Assembly (NCBI GenBank): GCA_964495785.1
Contig: CAZBXL010000069.1
Location: forward strand, 1 to 19,355
Direction of reading: 5' to 3'
DNA length: 19,355 bases
Origin: RFSX01 sp964495785
GTDB lineage: Bacteria; Bacteroidota; Bacteroidia; Chitinophagales; Saprospiraceae
Part shown: positions 17,601 through 19,355 of the stretch, piece after piece
Layout: each line of letters begins with the position of its first letter
How positions within the stretch are numbered: the first letter of the stretch is position 1
The notes under the pieces: model-generated
Databases searched by the model: none
Seen by the model: only the letters and a program-made list of their open reading frames with translations
What the model was told of the DNA's origin: nothing
Translations under genes and position numbers: made by a program

Positions 17601-19355
17601 TACAACAACATGCAACTTTACTGTCAATGTAGAAGATTGTGAGGCACCGATATTGACGTGTCCAGATGATGTGATTACAGAATGTGGTAATGCAACACCT
17701 ACTGGTCCTGTGACTACGGGAGCGTTAGTATGGAATCATAATGGCGGTTCACCTAGTGGTACAAGCTATGCAGGTGATAATAACTCGAATGGTTTAGTAA
17801 ATGCAACTAATGACATCACCTTTGGTGATGGTCTTACATTATTAGATAACAATGCTAATCCTACAACGATACCAAATGGAACAACTTTCGAGCATGTGTT
17901 GACAGGTGTAGAGACTGATAATTTTATGAGTGCAAGAGCAGTTGATGACTTTGCAGAAGTTTGCTTTACGATGAATGTAAAATCTACCTTGGTCAGTATA
18001 CAAGAAGGACTTGTAACGACAGCGATGGGTGGTTCAGCAGCTGGAAGTTTCCAAGTTGCAGCAGAGATAAGCTCGGATGGATTTACCTCATCCGCTTTAT
18101 TGTATCAAGATGCTATGATGGGTGACCCTAATGCTGCAGGAGAATATCAAGTAATTTTTGAAAATACAAACTTTACCCTTGATGCAGGTTCTACATACTG
18201 TGTACGATTCTATTTCTATGATGAACAAAACAATGCTGCATTAGCAAATAATACACCACTACCAGATAATACAATTGCATTTGATGACCTAACTCTAAGT
18301 TTAGAAGAATGTCCGGTAGATCCAGATCTGGCAAGTTTCCTAAGTGGATTTTCAGTGAGTGATAACTGTCCAAATGTGGCTGTTACGAATGAATTGATTT
18401 CGACAACAAATGGATGTGGTGATACGCAGACACAACTTTATCAATTCACTGCAACGGACGCTTCAGGTAATCAAGATATCTGCTATGCAACTTTTACAAT
18501 AGAAGATACAACAATGCCTGACATCGATACACCTGCGGCAAATATGACAGTCGAATGTGATGGCAACGGTAATGTTGATGCATTACTTGGATGGTTAGAA
18601 AATAATGGTGGAGCTGTTGCTTCTGATGATTGTGGTGATAATATTGTTTGGACAAATAACTTTACAACTTTACTCTCTTCAGGATGTGGAGATACAGGTG
18701 CATCGACAGTGACATTTACTGCAACAGATGACTGTGGTAATACAAATACAACAATTGCAACTTTTACAATAGAAGATACAACGGACCCTGTGATTGTCTG
18801 TCCTCAAAACATTACACTACAATGTAATGATCCTACAAATGAGGCAATTATCGAAACATGGTTAGGAGTTGCAGCAGTAACTGATGATTGCAGTTCTGTG
18901 ACGATTTCAGATAATTACCCAGATGTATTCGTTCCAGCTTGCGGAGGTACAGGATTCTACACCGTGACATTTACAGCGACTGATGCATGTGGACGTACTT
19001 CTGCTTGTAACGGTATGATTACAATTGAAGATAATAACGAGCCAGAATTTATTATAAGACCACAAGACTTAATTGTCGAATGTGATGGAACAGGCAATAA
19101 TGGAGCTATTGCAAATTGGATTGCAATTAATGGTGGTGGAGTAGCAGATGATGCTTGCGATGCTATGTTAACTTGGTCAGCAATCCCAGGTGCTGCAATT
19201 ATAGATTGTGGAGGAGCAAGTGAGACACCTTATACATTTACAATTACGGATGATTGTGGTAATGTCAGTATCGCTATAGCGAGCGTTATTATTGAAGACG
19301 AGACAGCACCTATTTTGACTATTCCAGCAGATATAACGGTAGAGTGTTCTGTCGC
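5461..19355 (+). CDS. giant multidomain secreted surface protein (HYR/DUF11/SdrD_B/LTD), 3' end outside window
   Basis: One frame stays open from ATG 5461 to the window edge, 4,631 whole codons by nominal count including 100 Ns, with no stop. Domains by nominal residue: 1-66 signal peptide; 67-188 jelly roll; 199-740 two copies of an A-B Ig-like module pair; 1026-1085 Cys-rich segment; 1092-1339 beta-rich domain; 1340-1373 gap; 1374-1830 Ig-like domains; 1833-1957 CARDB-like; 1961-2118 two PKD-like; 2119-2236 SdrD_B; 2345-2830 DUF11-type domains with Asp-rich linkers; 2926-3010 a HYR-like module; 3011-3630 Ig/PKD/BIG2-like domains with an inserted lamin-tail-like domain (3240-3398); 3631-4631 a HYR array. 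No catalytic domain is recognised. The make-up points to an extracellular or cell-surface adhesin or matrix protein; export by the type IX system is expected for Bacteroidota, but the C-terminal sorting domain would lie downstream. It is acidic and very lysine-poor. Minus-strand open frames inside it are shadows. Upstream in-frame stops at 5425 and 5449 make ATG 5461 the first ATG. Confidence 0.93.
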   Translation, partial: MIDNFGVTLKEVICKKLSNSRISLSSDSLLGNFLNSNVFCFKLSIILASWSFIFVAMGLSTQLNAQCTFVTNGTFDTDLNGWTANSSVVQNNERAVFSFGTLLTDGVLAQTLTLVECNSYEMTVEISEFGINQQVEIYIDGVSQGIFTPSTPSLAFTAQQASVEIRFEDRSDDTNDGNLRIDNVEVCLTNDNAASTDPVLEVTLTDPAIIETCGDDATISVMLEYADSYPDQDLTSIAGTLVIPNGITALAISNINGGVGTFTAPDQIEIEDMSPGDIITFDIEIEASCDAPDPMTYSLEFTYDPVCPGAQVMSTAESNNITVASPNVTISNSSPPFFNGQIGFTQMITNTVMNSGDSDVRDGDLTYCVLDFGNGTLTDITVGGTSLTAAASSPAGQTCYLIPGDLLVGGTVDVIETWTITSCDPANDNIERRASYGCNDDNDCQDLAQAQFPATTLTYNVPDPVVSIDVDFVTNLAICSEPETATITVEYNNIQDVDLTGVTVDLVLPSNLNITNVNSVSGGTVTPTSADNTTMDVTDMAEGSILVFEVEIQSGCVDAGANQSFDVVVSYDDLCEGEVSEATETTNTFVMQSASLSIISSAIEGNLQPTMNVFDAILGMADTLKVPLTNAGNGAVTELEYFVINPPSLEIQDVLIAGMSLPVARISGDTVFYTIDMSVIMNTTLAGVMGDGDGLLEQNEILTVCEVWLGTECQFGQLDPIMRGATFGCYGEICGESNISSSGISFNFASPDLAISAYEPYTYRPACYDTENTVYGFEIVNNGMSPAKDIILLIHQEFYDGAIVGSSFEYSIGDPNGPFTSATIGTSNANTNQACVNGDPDNYDSAEAEMLDVFLPAGETLYFRYEIDHGCDCRGCDILYVYGSNLRAIEWTDPCDLNFSDQDDITRPRFNARFFGFVEGESDSDASGGCARYAVTDPQNSWLSNTNRAEFPNAYLEVELTSECGMDIDASTIQWVDADGTIFTPSIITDIDNGTAGDDQIIVRFGDTPGNVYPPGFSIGGDTGLEFCYMPDCTEKPAGGCSQVSRFTISPFFVTDPSCVSCRVNVDCPTPFPISYNCPGCDPCDGIIHTNLQIDRITYGLEDSDNNNEPDGGIVSDPSTIKTNRFITGDTMKVLFEGLVNDDDMSEIWDIAFATIDVTTDNFSILGGELRVFDASAGNALLTCDVLSQFPDGTKMVTDLSSDVLNTLGCSDFDGFEYQDGDSISLCVFYSSKDELLNVDSEALTHNSWFYLSDDAYAEGDTFRCNFLFENTQQIGIRNNHNDVISGRNFGGCDLSSFWFRSDLYFGAISFDEFPNEVRSLGTPDEIYFTKPTDFKFRNXXXXXXXXXXXXXXXXXXXXXXXXXXXXXXXXXXQVFCSPTFEVEPTTENFNYTGGPILEITTPLSVLELTEPMACVTLNLQNFTNLDAPFSFINLDVPTGGLVVTSLTEITGGASDLITPTDFGIYPLGTTGSSNRQFELCVNVTDCDPQEMQFSAGWDCVEYPTTIFEATCSDPSDLSFITLSGDLDGELVVPSGDISVMLCDTVDFVFRMASTQLGNIKDVEFEFTLPNDLNYVPGSYELAYPVPFAGGDTTFVHFEDPFNVFGTTLIDTVTDHFPQLDSFGLIGSPGAIDNSNIILARFKTVTDCGYASGSLPTFKTRAVDACTNPTVTVSAPGARVIINNALPEYEINVDIGDLTLNPCQDDAATIDIDMEILADAGVFTQNSDSIFITLPPGIEYTVGSYIPISNANGSTPIVEDVNGQSILKMPLQGGLGNGDIVNFEFDIMAVDIGQLCEVYEILVQTLSVRSEMCGAMTCDIKVISGNKSSPVSIQKPDLKIDVVSLAFETAPPGQLTYTVDITNEGSVPQLSGDPINIELYNDADANGFLDPSVDNLVTTIPEGVSILPGETVTITGAVDLPPDGLCTVLAQISSETTCTCSSDVSNQTSVEIINDFEMEIEVCSGESTNIGPAAIGGYDYEWVPIGTANLSALSTTTTTPVDFEFDNTTGSNIEWQYALRSSFSTCFSFDTLSITLFPSNDEVVNPQACEGLPFTIPGPSMGSDFSWTPTTNLDDPNSMFPTLSRVPAGMTTYVLDYIDDNGCETTHEVNITAITCAPNTAIGDTVWFDLNENGLQEIGEPGIPGVTVFLYNSTNPIPGNQIGVTMTDANGFYIFENIPAGNYVVGFEFPDGFVPTSTDTGGDDTIDSDADMGTGLTGAYFIPNGMANLTVDAGFIPDCSLDIEIVDIGECTFLDPGQEREVTIDASWSGAVYTNDFLGGVDTIEISVLGQLLKIGVDEIDGEESITFIMPGGTTSQDIIATASFQLDPDCTAIDEVLDVSACIYDIALIKTLPAGFTPQYNSLVPYTITVENQGAQPLNNVKITDILPAGFTFDVADNPGWMEPSPGMLMYTVTNILDPTEVLDIPLNVTLIMSNDPEAYLNIAEITSFTDTLDVDRSEQDIDSTPDSDFTNDAGGLVDSGSDNALNGDGTGAPGDNNPNTDEDDSDPELLEIVDLALQKNIITPGPYSFGQTIVFEVVVFNQGNVDVQNVIVNDNLPAGYIFASTNDPLVWAHSGGVATTTIAGPIPALSSTTLQIEAIIQMAGSGDYVNVAEIESFENTNGNNITSRDVDSTADDDPTNDGGGLPNGESDGAINGDGTGAVGADDAAIDEDDMDVAFISIPLLEVEKTTTSITEASSGVVGNFDATFQIEMANEGTTKLNNIKLQDDLVEQIGGTFIGIVTPPSIIASNATMNPTVNPGYNGAVIDSIFTGIDGCLGVGEAISVEFTIEISALSGADVNEAVGMAIDSLGVMVMDQDTALIMVPTCFLEVECPLPDQGTFECIGDVPAAATDVASFNAIDSAADIESFCSEPQVSVEERISGTGCVSDPTIIERRYTITDPGMDPIGEQVVTCTVRYTVVDNIKPIIMVPPGNLTVDCSVEGTEELIEKWISDFGGAQAVDGCSRLTFNFEATGTLVVECAGAFTQEYTFTATDECGNSISEKAYLNNIGQEIPDPDFSLAEEVCWDGIPGSLVLEASYTPSTGASAQWTIDPRSANVLSERGVLTVNESGTFEICVTEFVVFPDCATAGEGRCVREYCQSITITNSTDIDPSWEAIGPYCEDEGVVDLTALVTGDSGGVFSGIGVSGTHPNYTFDIAIAGAGVHDICYTISSTSGCTAVQCNSVEIFESVNATINDVALDCNASSAGQLSLSSLFGSATTTGGTFSIAGTTAFTAPWINEIDYDNSGTDNAEFIEVAGPAGFDLSTCDLVLYNGSNGLTYGTIALSGTIPNEAGGVGTVSTGTLPTNSLQNGLEGIALVCGGTVIEFLSYEGVLTAVDGPAMGMTSTDIGVIDTGLTATAQNTQNGPSSGSVWTLLASTEGTLNTSAGQGFGAAGADGEVVGGNVLQYNEPGCFEITYSVSAFDGASGSCVSINNAFVLIPEQPEPAFQIQDAICLSAGDAPAVLTATLMSPSYINTPVVTWSVNTSSLTNATATVDANGEVMITPTGGNVSGTIAVTLTEEITNPACGTLAPVVCEVSETMVITVQDGTALDACFTVTDNAPCIGETINLVANTSGGVFSGTGVTDDGNGSTGSVLITTCDIVTVTYTLSTTSGCTNSCSQSIIPDMTPPVNVTPLATTVECDGSGNSAQLTAWLAGFSATSNCGTPTTSVQLISSIPNCANSTTLSYQFNAVDACGNVTTTFSNFSIEDTTAPTLTLPVAPDNVDCSIDGAAALDAWINSASASDDCSDVTLTVALINTDQVCNGTNYTESLYEFTAVDECGNTTTGRDIFTVTDITAPAITAPSDLMLNCGDDFSAALAAWLQDYTVLEVCQVTTVVNDFDGTLPDVCGGSETIIWTVTDECGVTATASADIIISEDTTGPMMTCVPEYTFAVDVDDCGSNIAIPLPFATDCNGVASITQTSPAPNVEFPIGTTTVTFTAIDDCGNASTCTTDVIVVDTQNPELVCPPSINVCNDAGACSWTSDASVNPLTSDCGATTLSYTVTNPDGSTATTAMIEGYVFNIGSSIVTVTATDNATPTNTTTCNFTVNVEDCEAPILTCPDDVITECGNATPTGPVTTGALVWNHNGGSPSGTSYAGDNNSNGLVNATNDITFGDGLTLLDNNANPTTIPNGTTFEHVLTGVETDNFMSARAVDDFAEVCFTMNVKSTLVSIQEGLVTTAMGGSAAGSFQVAAEISSDGFTSSALLYQDAMMGDPNAAGEYQVIFENTNFTLDAGSTYCVRFYFYDEQNNAALANNTPLPDNTIAFDDLTLSLEECPVDPDLASFLSGFSVSDNCPNVAVTNELISTTNGCGDTQTQLYQFTATDASGNQDICYATFTIEDTTMPDIDTPAANMTVECDGNGNVDALLGWLENNGGAVASDDCGDNIVWTNNFTTLLSSGCGDTGASTVTFTATDDCGNTNTTIATFTIEDTTDPVIVCPQNITLQCNDPTNEAIIETWLGVAAVTDDCSSVTISDNYPDVFVPACGGTGFYTVTFTATDACGRTSACNGMITIEDNNEPEFIIRPQDLIVECDGTGNNGAIANWIAINGGGVADDACDAMLTWSAIPGAAIIDCGGASETPYTFTITDDCGNVSIAIASVIIEDETAPILTIPADITVECSV
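5659..6024 (+). other. N-terminal jelly-roll (CBM-like) domain
   Basis: The segment opens with NGTFDTDLNGWT and closes with LRIDNVEVC, the classic edges of CBM4/9-like and related carbohydrate-binding beta-sandwiches found right after signal peptides in Bacteroidota exported proteins. Between them is an alternating beta pattern including QTLTLVECNSYEMTVEIS. Sugar binding is inferred from the fold only; no ligand residues can be named. Confidence 0.55.
6055..7680 (+). repeat. duplicated two-module unit (A1-B1, A2-B2)
   Basis: Module A (6055-6420 and 6862-7215) shares a Cys, a V-E-Y or L-E-Y strand, DLT, LV-x-P, an S/N-x-x-GG turn, DM-x-x-G and a closing F-(D/E)-(I/V)-E-I-x-x-x-C. Module B (6427-6810 and 7222-7680) shares a TN-x-x-x-N-(S/A)-G opening, an aromatic-rich strand, a GG/AG-x-SL turn, an ET/EV-W strand, and a closing R-(A/G)-(S/A)-x-x-GC. 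The copies are diverged, so the duplication is old. In B2 an acidic loop, GDGDGLLEQNE (from 7528), looks like a calcium-binding EF-hand-type loop. The modules look like Ig-like spacers of the kind seen in Bacteroidota giant proteins. Confidence 0.5.
8536..8715 (+). other. cysteine-rich segment of the giant protein
   Basis: Nine cysteines fall within about 60 residues, including the closely spaced pairs SCVSC and CPGCDPC; a smaller group, HGCDCRGCD, lies about 150 residues earlier (8068-8094). The spacing would suit several disulfides or a bound metal. No known named domain is recognised. It is followed at about 8716 by a beta-rich domain with an acidic loop (EDSDNNNEPDGG). Confidence 0.5.
9480..9579. 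other. 100-N assembly gap inside the giant gene
   Basis: Exactly 100 Ns, a standard placeholder length, interrupt the coding sequence. By nominal count the frame is the same on both sides (ending DFKFRN, resuming QVFCSPT), but the real gap length is unknown, so a frameshift, a missing domain or even two separate genes cannot be excluded from the sequence alone. Confidence 0.97.
10957..11331 (+). other. CARDB-like domain
   Basis: PDLKIDVVSLAFETAPPGQL followed by YTVDITNEGSVPQ fits the opening of CARDB-type Ig-like domains (cell-adhesion related domain of bacteria), and ILPGETVTITGAV fits the conserved late strand. An acidic loop NDADANGFLDPSVDN resembles a calcium-binding loop. The match is by motif only. 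Confidence 0.5.
11341..11814 (+). other. two PKD-like Ig domains
   Basis: Two successive segments carry the Bacteroidota PKD/Ig-like pattern: a C-x-G-E/L opening (EVCSGES at 11341, QACEGLPF at 11602), a W strand (YEWVP, FSWTP), and a closing aromatic strand before C (DYIDDNGCETTHEV). A (ACG)4 microsatellite at 11443-11454 encodes part of a run of five threonines in the first domain. Confidence 0.45.
11815..12168 (+). other. SdrD_B-type calcium-stabilised domain
   Basis: The signature is nearly complete: IGDTVWFDLNENGLQEIGEP, GIPGVTVFLYN, TDANGFYIFENIPAGNYVV, FEFPDGFVPTS, DSDADMGTG and a final NLTVDAGF. SdrD_B domains are B-type repeats of surface adhesins, rigidified by calcium bound to the D-x-N-x-N-G loop. 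There is a single copy in this window, acting as a stalk element between PKD-like and DUF11 regions. Confidence 0.88.
12844..12984 (+). repeat. Asp-rich linker, copy 1
   Basis: Forty-seven residues with D-(I/V)-DST at the start, then NGDGTGA and DEDD-x-D, very acidic and similar to calcium-binding thrombospondin type 3-like loops. It joins DUF11 copies one and two and aligns without gaps to the second linker at 13351-13491. Confidence 0.7.
13351..13491 (+). repeat. Asp-rich linker, copy 2
   Basis: Collinear with the linker at 12844-12984: same 47-residue length, 28 identical positions by hand alignment, no gaps. It lies between DUF11 copy two and the third DUF11-like domain. Binding of calcium is inferred from the regular Asp spacing. 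Confidence 0.7.
14236..14490 (+). repeat. isolated four-Cys HYR-like module
   Basis: This module has the same four-Cys frame as the later array: LTVDCSV, DGCSR, VVECAG and TATDECGN. It also has the amphipathic stretch EELIEKWI that corresponds to the D-A-L-x-x-W-L stretch of the array. It is preceded at about 13951-14235 by a HYR-associated segment (ECPLPDQGTFEC, then ERRYTITDPG, ending VVDNIKPII). Confidence 0.7.
15178..15654 (+). other. lamin-tail-like (LTD) domain inserted in an Ig-like domain
   Basis: The opening WINEIDYDNSGTDNAEFIEV, then GPAGFDLSTCDLVLYNGSNG, and late FLSYEGVLTA fit the bacterial lamin-tail domain, an Ig-like fold with conserved INEI and EF-(I/V)-E. Upstream, GGTFSIAGTTAFTAP resembles the first half of the neighbouring GGVFSGIGV-type domain, whose second half seems to resume at VVGGNVLQYNEPGCFEITYS. 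So this domain sits inside another one. Confidence 0.7.
16351..19355 (+). repeat. tandem HYR-type module array, continues past the window
   Basis: About ten modules end at the D-x-x-x-P boundary (IEDTTAP, IEDTTDP and so on): 16351-16617, 16618-16875, 16876-17124, 17125-17367, 17368-17649, 17650-18519 (split by an insert), 18520-18789, 18790-19044, 19045-19311 and a partial one from 19312. Most are the four-Cys variant: VECDG, an amphipathic A-L-x-x-W-L stretch, DDC, a mid Cys and ATD-(D/E/A)-CGN. The modules at 17125-17367 and 17368-17649 are closer to classic HYR (FPIGTTTVTFTAIDDCGN). HYR modules are Ig-like adhesion-associated folds. R6 and R7 share a 26-nt exact DNA repeat. Confidence 0.85.
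17707..18312 (+). other. beta-sandwich domain inserted inside a HYR module
   Basis: About 200 residues separate the first Cys of a HYR module (VITECGNATP) from its continuation (CPVDPDLASFLSGFSVSDNC). The insert starts near GALVWNHNGG and ends IAFDDLTLSLEEC, reminiscent of the closing strand of jelly-roll domains (compare LRIDNVEVC at the N-terminus). Its own cysteines (AEVCF, STYCVRF) suggest a separate folding unit. No Pfam name can be given with confidence; carbohydrate binding is only a guess. Confidence 0.6.

Noticed and set aside
12588..17627. Series of minus-strand open frames rich in Ser, Val, Pro and Thr (e.g. near 12588, 15891, 16974, 17358)
   Set aside because: Their low complexity is the complement of Thr/Asp/Gly/Ala-rich HYR and DUF11 codons. 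No ribosome sites, no domains and no conserved spacing are seen, so they are shadows.
16351..19355. CRISPR-like or DNA satellite repeat
   Set aside because: The periodicity of about 85-90 codons is at the protein level; apart from short identical stretches the DNA copies are diverged, and there are no equal-length spacers.

Overview
The window is AT-rich and looks like a Bacteroidota chromosome, most plausibly a marine Saprospiria or Flavobacteriia relative. The evidence is indirect: weak or absent Shine-Dalgarno sequences, TAnnTTTG-type -7 promoter boxes, secreted proteins processed at an N-A-Q type site, and a giant secreted protein built from HYR, DUF11, SdrD_B and lamin-tail modules, a combination typical of Saprospiraceae. 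No rRNA, tRNA, insertion sequence, phage gene or CRISPR array is visible. All convincing genes are on the + strand.

Left third (1-5227): six compact housekeeping or respiratory genes in two tight clusters. Cluster one is a PaaY-like gamma-carbonic-anhydrase fold protein followed 15 nt later by queG (epoxyqueuosine reductase, last step of queuosine synthesis for tRNA). After a 150-nt gap with a candidate promoter, cluster two is mgsA (methylglyoxal synthase), uvrC (nucleotide excision repair nuclease subunit), a lipoprotein with YwqK/MORN_2-type repeats, and an SCO/SenC copper-chaperone lipoprotein. In cluster two mgsA-uvrC are 15 nt apart, and the next two junctions overlap by 14 and 11 nt, so the four are probably co-transcribed and partly translationally coupled. 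Three consecutive genes (queG, mgsA, uvrC) appear to use GTG or TTG starts.

Middle (5228-5460): a 233-nt AT-rich intergenic region with a candidate promoter, a perfect AT palindrome, an 11-bp direct repeat with 13-nt period, and an imperfect hairpin ending 6 nt before the next start codon.

Right two thirds (5461-19355): one uninterrupted reading frame that runs off the window, at least 4,631 nominal codons including a 100-N assembly gap. It encodes a giant exported multidomain surface protein: long signal peptide, jelly-roll domain, duplicated Cys-containing Ig-like modules, a Cys-rich segment, CARDB-like and PKD-like domains, an SdrD_B domain, DUF11 domains separated by near-identical Asp-rich linkers, a lamin-tail-like domain inserted into an Ig-like domain, and a tandem array of about ten HYR-type modules that is still running at the window edge. 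One HYR module is split by an inserted beta-sandwich domain. The last ~1,625 residues hold a single lysine. The C-terminus is outside the window, so secretion by the type IX system is inferred, not seen. The most unusual content of the window is in this protein; there is no sign of a defence, CRISPR or biosynthetic system here.
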